Positions 27,101 to 35,439 of a stretch of DNA of 39,515 nt are shown here, piece by piece; the first letter of the stretch is position 1, and each line of letters begins with the position of its first letter. The translations under genes were made by a program, and so were the position numbers. The DNA is from an uncultured Myxococcales bacterium (GTDB lineage Bacteria > Myxococcota_A > UBA9042). The notes under the pieces are model-generated. The model was given only the letters and a program-made list of their open reading frames with translations, was not told the DNA's origin and did no database searches. The DNA is taken from the NCBI GenBank assembly GCA_903924465.1, contig CAIYBN010000023.1:1-39515 (forward strand), given 5' to 3'.

Positions 27101-27361
27101 GGCCAAACCGGTGATGTGCACTTTGCCCAGCGGCGAAACGGCGAGATCCGCGAGCGCCAGTTGCAGGTTGGCTTCCTTGGCGATGAGCTGCAGCTTGCCG
27201 CGCGCGATGCTGCCAGCGATGAGTGCGCCACCGACCAGCGCACCGACCACGACCACGGTGGCGATGCCGCCGAGGAGCAGCCAGCGCTTGGCTTGGGAAG
27301 GTGGCGCGGCACGGCCGACCGGCGATTTGTAAGCGTTCTTTGGGGGGACACGTGAGTTCAT
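24101..27361 (-). CDS. AsmA-like/GT51 peptidoglycan transglycosylase fusion
   Basis: 1086 residues. There is a short basic cytoplasmic tail, one membrane helix (about 25-48), and then roughly 780 residues of periplasmic beta-rich AsmA/TamB-like sequence. That part contains a Pro-rich insert and a Lys/Ala-rich linker (near 510-545). The C-terminal domain (about 855-1040) is a GT51 transglycosylase: ATEDGRFYKHRGI with the catalytic Glu near residue 880, YGGSTITQQLVKN, RKFEELLIVWQMERK and LELYINFIEFGP, then AQTYFGK. It would polymerise lipid II glycan chains. There is no transpeptidase domain. The ATG at 27361 has GAGGA ten bases upstream. The gene stands upstream of the GH13 remnant and follows, on the same strand, two tandem unknown genes. 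The C-terminal tail ends in a Pro/Gly-rich stretch. Confidence 0.9.
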   Translation of the reverse strand: MNSRVPPKNAYKSPVGRAAPPSQAKRWLLLGGIATVVVVGALVGGALIAGSIARGKLQLIAKEANLQLALADLAVSPLGKVHITGLAFKRQDGSTIVAADDATAWISPWKALFGRRRPERAEVHGFSLDARLDDGKPRELLDLYKAARKVFPRKEKTDDNEPKSVSSLAFTLDKGVVNVSVRGKGADYLPNGLKAKDIAANVDLANGVGDLSAVFEGTVQSKLAAKLVAQPSGPPRLEAKFAPEFRLMMPAGKPLPAGIDSVSIAGLGFDAVEGGAVEDIVLRKGQTEIVRVARVRPDRSGVGVRADKITFNLPEPPKVDAEPAKPMKGKVKPGAPSLPQPPAEKPPVAPVEEKPAAPVGPRIWSGEIESVALDLGNVEGGEISLIARLEKLKATMPGGIATLGVEKVELKTDRMPGEHPLEALVELRVTQPSMDLPWREDALTQIPGGRSLWNAVLAAEKAKLREQIEDDAAEEIDDPSLPPEVRKKKLAERVAAKLKAAGVEPEDGKAKKKPDAAKGDAAKGDAAKKTEKAPAAANKSALTQYVKPLKDFHAKLLGADVLVQKLIDKLTQAPRLKVIVEQGRLGLVRIGAPKPFGGVQDISVDTTALMGDGSRALKITARPFDDERPWGQVSADIVIGPGAKLSKAHFALAGSEFAQALRVVSSGVTIKPDSDIEVKADVSLGDAPGQKLAITGDFMVKKVGFDWWRLAPRPIDDLSASGKVAFTAQNDGTLRADFTDLTVGLGKAHLLLEATGIGDKPVVHIRAEMPKQDCGALAKSIPPAMLATIGSIEAKGEVSGLIDLTVPLLNAYKSDLQLAFDDSACEVTNFGNVKVEELAQEFSRPVNENGTLLDDVQVGPTSGAWVPLAELKPWTPWSMIATEDGRFYKHRGIAPGLVLRAIRLDLDYGRFVYGGSTITQQLVKNIFLTRAKNLSRKFEELLIVWQMERKLPNAKDRILELYINFIEFGPKLYGIQRAAQTYFGKDAQQLTPLESAFLAANKPCPRCGYARFIGKKWDPWWQERMIGVMTKMRDEGIISEEQYVAEAPYIPHFVGWPSSNVMPTAPVDDGGPSPVAKPAGNGGAEE

Positions 27362-27596
27362 GCCGATGCGTTCCTCGCGCCGACGGATGGACAGATCGGC
27401 GCGCGGCGAGTGTACCTTGGCCTGCCGCAATGTCAGGTATTTCCCTGTTACCGGCTCTCGGTGCGGTCATACACGCTCGCCGAAGTTCGAGATCAAGCGT
27501 CCGTCATCCGCGGCGCGCCTCCGGAGGAGCGCGCTCGCGGTCCAGTCCGAAATGCAACAGGTCCAACCCCGAGGGTTTGGTCTCGCAGAATGGCGT

Positions 27597-28457
27597 TCAT
27601 GTATCGCTCAGGCGGGTAATCGGCACCAGCACGCCGCCGTCCGGTGTCGCGCGCGGCGCGTCGGGAATCACATACCTTTCGCCGGCTTCAATGCGATCCT
27701 GCAACGCTTGCATGCCCGATACGTCGTGGCCCTCCAGCCAAAACGTCGGCTGCGGCCGGTTCAGGATAATCCCCGGATCGCCCATCGAAGCGCGCAGGCC
27801 ATCGTCCGTGACGCGGAAGCCGTAGGTCAGCGTTTCATGCTCGGAATGCGCCGGGGTGTACGCGGTCTGCAGGTCCAGTGCGCCAAATTTCGCGTGAATG
27901 TAGAGCGCTTTCGAGAGCCACTGCGTCGCGCCCCAGAATTCCTGAACGCCGAAGCACTTCAACGCGAGGCCTTTGGTCAGGCTGCCCAGACCGCGCAGAT
28001 CGACGTCGGTCACGGCGGCGCGCTCGAACACCGGGGCGAGACTTGAGAGGTTGTGACCGAACCAGATGCCCGGGCGGTACATCGGAATCGCGACGTACAT
28101 GGACACCGGCACGAGGCCATCGTAGTCGGGTGGCACCTTGAAGAGCTCGCGCGCTTTGGGCCACAGCGTTGCCGCCGGTCGCGCCAGCCCGTAGATCGCG
28201 CCGGGTAGCTCCGAGCAGTCAAAGAATACCCAGCGCGGCATCGGCATGCCTTCCGGGCCAAAGGTCAGGCCGTCGAGTCGGTGCAGCAGCCGCAGAAACG
28301 TCTCCGATTCCAGGCGCAGCGGATCGATGATGTTCTCCGGCGGAATCGGCACGCCGAACGGCGCCAGATCCAGAGACGGCAGATTGAACGGCGTGGCGAC
28401 CAGATACGGCGTGAACTCGTCCAACAGCCGCGGATTGCGTACGGGAAACGGCAGCAT
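27597..28457 (-). CDS. Conserved protein of unknown function, paralogue 2
   Basis: 286 residues, no signal peptide or membrane helix. It is clearly paralogous to the next gene upstream. Shared blocks are LDLAPFGVPIPPENII, LLHRLDGLTFGPEGMPMPRWVFFDC, LPGAIYGLA, PPDYDGLVPVSMYVAIPM, and later TQW, TAYTPAHS and LQDRIEAGERYVI. Many Pro and aromatic residues suggest a compact globular fold. I do not recognise the family. The start has GAGG four bases before the ATG and lies six bases after the stop of its paralogue, so the two are one operon. Confidence 0.85.
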   Translation of the reverse strand: MLPFPVRNPRLLDEFTPYLVATPFNLPSLDLAPFGVPIPPENIIDPLRLESETFLRLLHRLDGLTFGPEGMPMPRWVFFDCSELPGAIYGLARPAATLWPKARELFKVPPDYDGLVPVSMYVAIPMYRPGIWFGHNLSSLAPVFERAAVTDVDLRGLGSLTKGLALKCFGVQEFWGATQWLSKALYIHAKFGALDLQTAYTPAHSEHETLTYGFRVTDDGLRASMGDPGIILNRPQPTFWLEGHDVSGMQALQDRIEAGERYVIPDAPRATPDGGVLVPITRLSDT

Positions 28458-28463
28458 ACGCCC

Positions 28464-29333
28464 TCACAGACCTTGTTGAATCGCCGGCTGACGGTGCAGC
28501 GGCACACGCACATGCGCGCCGTGCTCGATCGTGTGCCCCACCACCAGCACGCGCTGGCCGGCCTCGATGTCCCGTTGCAGTGCCTTCAACGCTTCGACGT
28601 CATCGACATCCAGCAGCGTATTTGGCGGCGGCGCGGATGGATGCACGCGCGGCGAGGCCAGCGCGGTGTTGTGCTGCAAGTCGGTCATCGGCAGGCGAAA
28701 ACTCAGCGTGCGCGGCAGGCTGTGCGCGGGCGTGTAGGCGGTGACCAGCTCCAGCGGCCCCAGATCGGCGTAGACCTTCAGCTTGGGCGAGCGCCACTGC
28801 GTCGTGCCGTACAGCGTCTGGATGGGAAACACCTTGAGGCCCAGCGCCAGCGTCACTTTCAGCGTGCCGGCCGGCGCAATGCCCGGCGAGACCTGGTTGA
28901 GCGACTCCAGCGTGTAGAGCAGCCACGTATGCGGCACCTGCGCGCCTCCGGAAAAGCCCGCCAGCATGGGAATCGCGATGAACAGCGACACCGGCACCAG
29001 TCCGTCATACTCCGGCGGCACGTTCATCGCTTCCCGCGCCCACTCCTCCAGCTTGTTGGCGCGAATCGCCAGACCAAAAACCGCGCCCGGCATCACGGCG
29101 CAATCGTAGAACACCCAGGACGGCATCTCCATGCCAAAAGGCCCAAACGTCAGCTTGTCGACCAACTGCAACATCGCCAGGAACGGCCCGTGGCGGCGCT
29201 CCTGCGGGTGCAGCACGTTCTGCGGCGGGATGGACACGCCCAGCGGCTGCAGGTTGAGATCCTGCACCATCCACGGGTTGGCGATGAGAAACGGCTCACA
29301 CTGGGCGAGAATCGGACCGTAGAGGGACAGCAC
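28464..29333 (-). CDS. Conserved protein of unknown function, paralogue 1
   Basis: 289 residues with a GTG start (GAGG five bases upstream). It aligns along its whole length with the downstream paralogue. Examples are LNLQPLGVSIPPQNVL, LVDKLTFGPFGMEMPSWVFYDC, MPGAVFGLA, PPEYDGLVPVSLFIAIPM, TAYTPAHSLP and LQRDIEAGQRVLVV. The conserved WVF(F/Y)DC followed by PGA suggests a common active or binding site, but no known enzyme family fits. The pair may form a heterodimer. It is followed on the same strand by the GT51 fusion after the second paralogue. Confidence 0.85.
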   Translation of the reverse strand: MLSLYGPILAQCEPFLIANPWMVQDLNLQPLGVSIPPQNVLHPQERRHGPFLAMLQLVDKLTFGPFGMEMPSWVFYDCAVMPGAVFGLAIRANKLEEWAREAMNVPPEYDGLVPVSLFIAIPMLAGFSGGAQVPHTWLLYTLESLNQVSPGIAPAGTLKVTLALGLKVFPIQTLYGTTQWRSPKLKVYADLGPLELVTAYTPAHSLPRTLSFRLPMTDLQHNTALASPRVHPSAPPPNTLLDVDDVEALKALQRDIEAGQRVLVVGHTIEHGAHVRVPLHRQPAIQQGL

Positions 29334-29589
29334 CTTGGCCTCGGCCGCGCGCGGGTGGCGCGGGTGTACGGTCGCGCTTTGCGGGGGGCGACGTCAAGGG
29401 GCGTTCTGCACAACGGGGCCGAGGCGCTGATTGGGCTGCCACGCTGGCCCAGGTGTCCACGCAAGCCAAACAGGCCCTGTTTGCAGGCATCGAAAAAGGT
29501 GGCGGCTTGCGGGAGGTGACGGGCTGCCGGCGAGGTGTGCTGAGCATCGCCCGCTTACTGACGTGCGCGGTTCCTGTTGGAGCCTCGCA

Positions 29590-29838
29590 TGCCATCTCGA
29601 ACACCGCGACGCCTGACCGTCGCCGAGGACGGGCAAGCGACATAGGGGGCAGGTGCGGCAGCGCCAAACCTGCGCGCTCAGGTGCCGACGCGAGCGCCCC
29701 TGGTCGCCGCGATATTGCCGCGCCGCCCTCGACCGCCTCCACGTGTTCGGTGGCGGGCGGCTTGCCGGACTGGGGCTGCGGAGAAGCTGGATGTGGGCGG
29801 GAAGTTCAAGTGGCGGACACCATGGGAGGCCTATGCGC
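29590..29838 (+). repeat. IS91-like right-end repeat, copy A (old, degenerate)
   Basis: Matches copies B and C over GCCTGACCGT.GCCGA, GGCAGGTGCGGCAG, CTGCGCGCTCAGG and, at the end, CTGGATGTGGGCGGGAAGTTCAAG and CCTATGCGC. The middle has diverged. It contains no gene. Upstream (29394-29590) a short stretch reading QALFAGIEKGGGLREV could be a transposase helix-turn-helix remnant, but I cannot support it further. From 29840 to 30110 I see nothing recognisable. Confidence 0.55.
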
Positions 29839-30112
29839 GCGCCACAAGACCCAGAAGTGTTGTGCAACGGGTAGGCACGGCCCAGCCAGCGGGGCCGGTT
29901 GAACGGCAGCCAGTCGTTGAACGACACTCGCGGTGGTGACCTGCTTGTCAGGCGAGACGGGCACGCGCATTCCAGTGCCTCGCGAACGCGCGGGGGCTTG
30001 AAGTGGCGTGAAGTTGGGCGGTTCCAGGGAGGGACCGCTGATTCTGGGTTCTGAGTATCATCGGCACGGCGAACGGGTCCGGCGCTGCGTGGATGCCGGA
30101 TGCGGGTGGTGA

Positions 30113-32074
30113 ATGGCGAAGCGAGACCCCATCCAAGTTCCTTTCAGCTCAGAACTTGGCCGAGGACTCCATGGCAAAAAAGTCAAACGCGCGCCGGTGC
30201 GCGTGGACGCTCAGCCAAATGCACAATTCTTCCCTTCATGGCTGATCGACACCTTGGCTGCGCTCGTGGTCTGGCTGACCTGCAACTGGTACTACCAGGC
30301 AGCGCCGGAACACCAGCTAACCGACAGCCAGTACTTGATGATTCAGACGGAATTTGGTCTGGATCACGGCACCTGGGCGATGAACGACTACCTGCCCATG
30401 CCGCGCATCAATGCGTCCGATCCGCCGCAGGTCGACCACCATGGCGTGCCGGGACTGCCTTACCAACTCCAGGTCGTGCCGGATGGGCCGGGCGAACACA
30501 CGGCCCTGGGCGGGCGCGTCGTTTACTGGTGCCCGCCAGGGACAAGTTGACTGGCTACCCCTCTGTACTGGATCGCGCGTCAGCAGGGCTGGCTACCACG
30601 GCACATTGACTTGAACGCATTCACCGGCGGCGCCGAAGAGCAATCGCAAGCGCTACTCGCAGCATGGATAACATCGCTGTTTGCGGTCGCAATCTACTTG
30701 CTGTCCCGAGGCTGGCTCAGCGTGCCATGGTCGCTGGCTACGGCATGGGCAATCGCGTTCGGGACGATGGCCTTCTCCACCCAGTCGCGCGGGCTGTGGG
30801 CCAGCACCAGTTCCGTGATGTTTCAGGCGTTCGCGCTGATAGGACTGGTGAGGCCGTGGCGGAGCCGGAATCCTCGACCGCTGCGTCCGTGGCTGCTGGC
30901 GACGTTTATGGCGTGGTCGTGGTTCTGCCGCGCGACGATGGCCGTTCACCTGATCGCCATGGGTATTTTCGTGCTGTGGCGGAACCGGCGTGCCGGGCTG
31001 CACTTGGCGGTATGGGGGGCCATGTGGCTGAGTGCGTTCGTGCTCTGGTCGCACCAGATGTACCACACTTGGTTGCCGCCCTATTACAGCCACGCGATGT
31101 GGCGGACAGAACTCTGGGGCGCTGTGCTCGCCGCGAATCTGTTCTCGCCGGGCCGCGGCTTCTTCATCTATGCGCCAGTGGCCGTCGGCGTCGTTGCACT
31201 GCTGGTCGCCTTCAGGCGCCACCTGAAGGATCGGGCGCTGCTCGGGTTGTGTGCGGTCATTTCGCTCACGCACGTGGCGATCGTCTCTGCCTACTGGAAT
31301 TGGACATCAGGCCATGCTTTCGGCGCGCGGTTTTGCGTGGAACTCTTGCCATGGTTGACGCTCGCTGCGGTGATCGCCATTGCATCCGCGCAAGCCGCGG
31401 TCGCCGAGAAGGCGGTGACGTCGGGGCGCTGGCGCGTCCTCGCCATCGGGCTGGCGATCTGCGCACTGGCCGGTGTGGCAATCAACGCCCCGTCCGGCTT
31501 CGTGCACGAGAGCTTTGACTGGAACCTCATGCCGATCGACATCGGCACGGATCCGCTCGGCGCAGTTTGGAACTGGCGCTACCCGCAGTTCTTGGCTGGG
31601 ACCATCGGCTGGCCGGAGCCGGACGTGCTTCCGGAGTGGTTGCTGGATGAAGCCGTTCAGTTCGGAGCGCCCGGCGACGAAAAGAAATACCTCTTGGAGC
31701 GCTGGGGCGGCGCGGATCCTGGTCAGCGTTGGGCCTATGGTCCGCGGGCGCGCATGGCATTCTCGCTTCGCCAGCCGCAGGCTCTCGACTGGACCATTGT
31801 CGCCGCGCCCTACTGTCCTCATGAGACCTGTGACCAAATCTATCGGCTCACTTGGAACGGTACTATGTTGGAGACGTTCCATGTGAACTCACCTGGCGGC
31901 GTACAGCATCGGGTGACCGTTCCGGCCAACGTCGTCGCCAAGGACAATATTGTGGCGATCGAAGTGCTCAACCCACTGGTACCGCACGACATCAATGGCG
32001 CGGAGGATTTCCGCCCTCTGGGACTCGGCGTGCGCAAGATGCTGCTCGTACCGCACGTGGCAATGGCACGGTAG
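30113..32074 (+). pseudogene. Polytopic membrane protein (glycosyltransferase-like), broken by an in-frame TGA
   Basis: One continuous frame runs from 30113 to 32074 except for a single TGA at 30548-30550. The first part (145 residues) has a membrane helix and the pattern DSQYLMIQTEFGLDHGTWAMNDY with LPYQLQVV and PPGTS, the signature of a large family of GT-C-like membrane proteins. The family normally continues PPGTS-L-LxxPxYW, and here TPLYWIAR follows the TGA directly. The second part (about 500 residues) has some eight helices, then a soluble C-terminal domain. An ATG at 30171 with a better ribosome binding site is out of frame by one base at an A6 run (30176-30181). Re-initiation at TTG 30611 is possible. 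The gene is either dead, or damaged by sequencing error. Confidence 0.8.
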
Positions 32075-32082
32075 TTCAGACG

Positions 32083-32259
32083 CCGCTCATCGCCTTGATT
32101 CCGGACGGCGCGATCGCGACGAAGATCCTCGCGCACCTCAAGCTGTCGATCACGGCCGAGGGCTTTCTGCCGATCCGCGCGCCGCCGTGGGGCAAAGATT
32201 TTGGCTGGCTGGCGGCGAATGATGAAGTCGACCGGCCGTTCTTTGACAGGCAAGCCTGA
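32083..32259 (+). pseudogene. IS91-family transposase C-terminal fragment (copy B)
   Basis: The frame reads LIALIPDGAIATKILAHLKL, then FLPIRAPPWG and DFGWLAANDEVDRPF, ending in a stop. It is the same C-terminal tail as in copy C at 35.5 kb, where the diagnostic upstream FKLDVLKCACGG block is also present. It begins right behind the stop of the glycosyltransferase-like gene, so the element boundary is near 32075-32083. Confidence 0.65.
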
Positions 32260-32538
32260 CCGTTGCCGAATACTTGGAGGCGACATCGGGGCAGGCGCGG
32301 CAGTAGCGAGCCTGCGCGCTCAGGCGCGGACGGGAGCGGGAGTGTGGACGAGCGGAAGCTTGCCGCGGGTGCCGAGATCTGCCTGAAGTGGGCAAAATTG
32401 TGCGGTTTTGCGGCTTGACGAGGACTGCGGAAGCGGCACAATGCGGGTGAGGCGGCGGATCGGACATTCCGAGGCTGCGGAGGAGCTGGATGTGGGCGGG
32501 AAGTTCAAGGTGTGGATATGGCCGGAGTTCCTATGCGC
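32083..32538 (+). repeat. IS91-like right-end repeat, copy B
   Basis: About 455 bases, nearly identical by eye to copy C (35549-36000) and in the same orientation. They share the transposase tail, its stop, and about 280 bases of non-coding DNA ending in GTTCCTATGCGC. Beyond 32538 the two copies diverge completely. With copy C it brackets the three-gene cassette. From 32539 to 32927 I see no supported gene. Confidence 0.75.
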
Positions 32539-32726
32539 TCCGATGCCGGATGGAAAGGATGTGTGGTCGTCGTTGCGGCCACATGCGCTGTTTGTTACCC
32601 TGAACGGGGCGATGACGCCCGTAGCGCGTAGGCGGTAAGTTCGTGGCTGTCAACTGCGGTTCGCAGCCCAACTCGTCGTAGCGCGAGATCGATGAACAAC
32701 CAGCACGTCAGAATTCAATCGCCTGT

Positions 32727-32781
32727 TGCCCTAACCGGCAAGACTAATGCCTCGCAGCCGCACACCGGCTGGCTTAGGGCA
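32727..32781. repeat. Inverted repeat TGCCCTAA/TTAGGGCA
   Basis: Perfect 8-base arms at 32727-32734 and 32774-32781 with a 39-base spacer lie about 150 bases upstream of the cassette. CCGG words next to each arm extend the symmetry. This could be an operator, an element end or chance. Confidence 0.3.
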
Positions 32782-32927
32782 CGCCCCAAGAACTTGGTGA
32801 ATTAGATCGTCATGGCATAGAGCCCCCGGCCAGTGTGGCCGCAATGGGGCACCGATGAAGAAGAGCGAGGCCGCCACTTCCCGGGCACTTATGCACTAGC
32901 TGCAGACACAATTCAGTAGGTGAAACC

Positions 32928-33269
32928 ATGGCCAATACTCCCTCGATGCCCAAACCACCGAACACCAAGTACATGAATCCACTGGCGCCTCCGACCAGAC
33001 GAGGAGTTGCCGTGCCGACAGTCGCGGAACAGTACGTAAGTCCCGCGTTGGTCGATCAGGCGATTGCTCAATTGCGTACTGGCAAATTCGATCGTTTCTT
33101 GGGACCGAAATACATGGGACGGTTGCAGCGAGCTGGCCTAGCCAGAAACGGCTCCGTCAACTGGACTGCAGCAGCAGGTATCATCAAACGGACCGACCAG
33201 GCGGCCAGGTTGCTGTCGCTTGCGCGCACTTGGTTTTCCCGTATTCAACGGTGGTTCAATCATGCTTAG
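32928..33269 (+). CDS. Small basic protein, first gene of a three-gene cassette
   Basis: 113 residues; AGGTGA lies four bases before the ATG. The Pro-rich N-terminus (PSMPKPPNTKYMNPLAPP) is followed by a basic helical region with WTAAAGIIKRTDQAARLL and an Arg/Trp-rich end. No signal peptide. I recognise no family. Its N-terminus resembles that of the truncated reading frame at 35316 (M-A/G-N-x-x-P, KY-M/L-N). Its stop lies eight bases inside the next gene, so they are coupled. Base composition is visibly less GC-rich than in the neighbours. Confidence 0.75.
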   Translation: MANTPSMPKPPNTKYMNPLAPPTRRGVAVPTVAEQYVSPALVDQAIAQLRTGKFDRFLGPKYMGRLQRAGLARNGSVNWTAAAGIIKRTDQAARLLSLARTWFSRIQRWFNHA

Positions 33270-34335
33270 TTTGTGGGACAAATTTGTTGCAGCGGGTGGA
33301 TTTGCAAAGGGCGAGAACTTGCCGTTATTTCTCGACATGGTAGATCCTGGGGATGCCTTCGACATCCTCGGCGCTATTATCTTGTTTGTGATACTTTTTG
33401 CAATGTGCGCCCAAAGCGGAGTCGTCGCCGGACCGTGGCCTCGCGCAGTCTGGATGTGGCAGGACGACGACACCAAAAACCCAAGTCTTCCCCCTGGGCC
33501 TCAAAGTAGCTGGAATCATAATTTCATGGTCAAGCAGGCCTGCGAAGCCCCCGGGAGCTATCTCGGTTGGGCGAAGAAGGTGGGTGTAAATGAGACATGG
33601 CTGGACGCCTTTTTTCTTTTGGATGCTGGTCTTGATCAGAAGCTGGTCAGCTTCCTCAAGCAGGCGAAGAGTCAGGGTATGGGTGTACAATTTTTGGTGT
33701 CGGATATGAAACAGTTCAACACGCTTCTCACGTTTTGTGGGACCCAGCTACTGAAGGCAGGCGTTTTCCCAGACGCCTTTCAGACCGACTACGAGCCAGG
33801 CAACAAAGAGGACGCGACAAGCCAATTCCAAGATCACGTTACAATGAAAAGCCGGCTGGCCGATTTCGAGGAGGAGTTCGGCACGAAAATTCGCCTGACG
33901 GTCTCCGTTCAATATTGGTACATCGACTACGGTCCTGCGGACACGGTCGGCAACAAGATTCCCACCACCGACTATCCCGTCTCGAAAGCGACGGTTGCGG
34001 CGGACGGAAAATCGACAGTTCCCTGTCCGCCCAAACCCTACGGCGATGCTCTTCTTGAACTGGGCTTGGATTTGACGTTGCAGGACTATGGAAATCCGAA
34101 TTGGGACGCAACTCCGCTATCGCTCGCGAAACTTTGGTGCGATCGCGCGTTGGACCACAAGTGTCAGGTTTACGTTGGACTTGACGTGGGACCACCGACC
34201 AGTGCATACGCTTTCGAGCAGGACATTGCAGGTATGGAGGCCCTTCTTGAGTCCATCTACACGTCACTTTTTTCACATTCGGGATTCGCTGGGATGGCGG
34301 TTCACAACACGTTGTGGTATGGAGCATTCACGTGA
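33262..34335 (+). CDS. Membrane-anchored TIM-barrel-like protein, second cassette gene
   Basis: 357 residues. About 33 N-terminal residues precede one membrane helix (34-50), and the rest is exported. The soluble part alternates strands and helices as in a hydrolase barrel: RAVWMWQDD, WLDAFFLLD, GMGVQFLVSD, DAFQTDYEPG (Asp176 and Glu178, like a D-x-E catalytic pair), IRLTVSVQYW, DLTLQDYGN, CQVYVGLDVG and AGMAVHNTLWY. A glycoside-hydrolase-like role is inference; no family signature is certain. The ATG overlaps the previous gene by eight bases, and the stop overlaps the next start (GTGA). Confidence 0.8.
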   Translation: MLSLWDKFVAAGGFAKGENLPLFLDMVDPGDAFDILGAIILFVILFAMCAQSGVVAGPWPRAVWMWQDDDTKNPSLPPGPQSSWNHNFMVKQACEAPGSYLGWAKKVGVNETWLDAFFLLDAGLDQKLVSFLKQAKSQGMGVQFLVSDMKQFNTLLTFCGTQLLKAGVFPDAFQTDYEPGNKEDATSQFQDHVTMKSRLADFEEEFGTKIRLTVSVQYWYIDYGPADTVGNKIPTTDYPVSKATVAADGKSTVPCPPKPYGDALLELGLDLTLQDYGNPNWDATPLSLAKLWCDRALDHKCQVYVGLDVGPPTSAYAFEQDIAGMEALLESIYTSLFSHSGFAGMAVHNTLWYGAFT

Positions 34336-35213
34336 TTCCTTTCGCACATTGGACGGGACCGAATTGTGGCAAGGAGCCTCTGGCTATTGGACTGGCGGTC
34401 TTGTTAAGCGTTTACTGCTGCTCCTCAGTCCCCAGCCCGGGCGCGGCACCGGACATTGGACTGGAGACCGTCGATGCTGGCGAGTGTACGATCGACCCGG
34501 CCGCGACGACTTGGGGAACCGACTTCTCGGTGGTAGAGCCGCCGGAACCGCAAACGCTCGACGCGGCTTCTTGGCTTGCGGACATCCACCCGGATCCCAG
34601 TTCGTGCGCCGAACTTGGGATTGTGGCGTGTCGAGTCGTCGGGTGCCAGCCCCACATCCTCTGCTGGAACGCGTCTGGACAAACAGTTGAGATTTTCACG
34701 GCTCAGTCGGCCATCCCCTGCACCAAGGAGCAGTTCTCGCAGTGGCTCATGTCGGATCAGGCGGAATGCACTCGTTCCGTTGCGTTGAGCGAACTGCCGG
34801 GCGTCGCGACAATGTTGCTAGCCACGGAGAAGTTTTCGACGACAGTGTGCAGCAATTCGAGTGGAACACGGTTCCGGCTTGATGGCCCAAGTGGCAGCGC
34901 GCGGGTCGTGTTTTGGCCGGACAGCTGTACGCACGGAATCCATGCGCAGTTTGCAGGATGGACGATTTGCGGTTCGCCAGCGACTGCGGACGTGTGGGTC
35001 GGGGGCGCTCCGTTCATGCAATGCCCGTCGTGGTACAAGTCCATTGATGTCGACCGCACAGCAATTGGAAAGGTGCCCAAGCACCTGGTCTTGGCCATGC
35101 ATACCGATTGCGCGACGAAATGTGTGCTCCCGTATAGTGGCGACGCAGCGGATGACCCGGAATGGCCCAACTATCTGGCGGCGGTATCCGGCGAGTTTGC
35201 GATGTGCCCTTGA
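34332..35213 (+). CDS. Cys-rich secreted protein, third cassette gene
   Basis: 293 residues from a GTG at 34332 that overlaps the previous stop, with TGGAG seven bases upstream. The N-terminal hydrophobic stretch ends in LLSVYCC and may be a lipoprotein or Sec signal; the lipobox is weak. The mature part has about 15 further cysteines in scattered pairs (GCQPHILC, DCATKC), suggesting disulfides. No family recognised. The overlapping starts and shared low GC tie it to the two preceding genes as a unit, perhaps the secreted partner of the anchored barrel protein. Confidence 0.78.
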   Translation: MIPFAHWTGPNCGKEPLAIGLAVLLSVYCCSSVPSPGAAPDIGLETVDAGECTIDPAATTWGTDFSVVEPPEPQTLDAASWLADIHPDPSSCAELGIVACRVVGCQPHILCWNASGQTVEIFTAQSAIPCTKEQFSQWLMSDQAECTRSVALSELPGVATMLLATEKFSTTVCSNSSGTRFRLDGPSGSARVVFWPDSCTHGIHAQFAGWTICGSPATADVWVGGAPFMQCPSWYKSIDVDRTAIGKVPKHLVLAMHTDCATKCVLPYSGDAADDPEWPNYLAAVSGEFAMCP

Positions 35214-35315
35214 CTACGACGCCAATTCCGAATTTCGTTCCAAGTTCGTCTGTAAGGTAACGCCCCGCCAACCCCATCATCCGCACCTCTGAGCCGGGCA
35301 AAAGGAGAAAGTTGA

Positions 35316-35435
35316 ATGGGCAACAAAGTTCCGCCACCCGCGCCGCAAGTCAAATACTTGAATTTCCTGCGGAGCGGAGGTTCTCGTAATCCAGGAATCG
35401 TGGCGCCTTCACACAGGCACAGCACCGCAGCTTGA
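35316..35435 (+). pseudogene. Truncated second copy of the cassette's first gene
   Basis: An ATG with AGGAG eight bases upstream opens a 39-residue frame beginning MGNKVPPPAPQVKYLNFL. This lines up with MANTPSMPKPPNTKYMNPL of the gene at 32928 (same M-x-N, Pro spacing and KY-x-N). After about 32 codons the frame runs into IS91-like DNA and stops, so the rest of the gene has been replaced by the element. A second cassette probably began here. Confidence 0.6.
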
Positions 35436-35439
35436 AACC

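Noticed and set aside
29453..29560. Possible IS1/helix-turn-helix transposase fragment (ALFAGIEKGGGLREV)
   Set aside because: Only about 30 residues resemble a transposase helix-turn-helix, with no supporting blocks, so it is mentioned under repeat copy A but not called.
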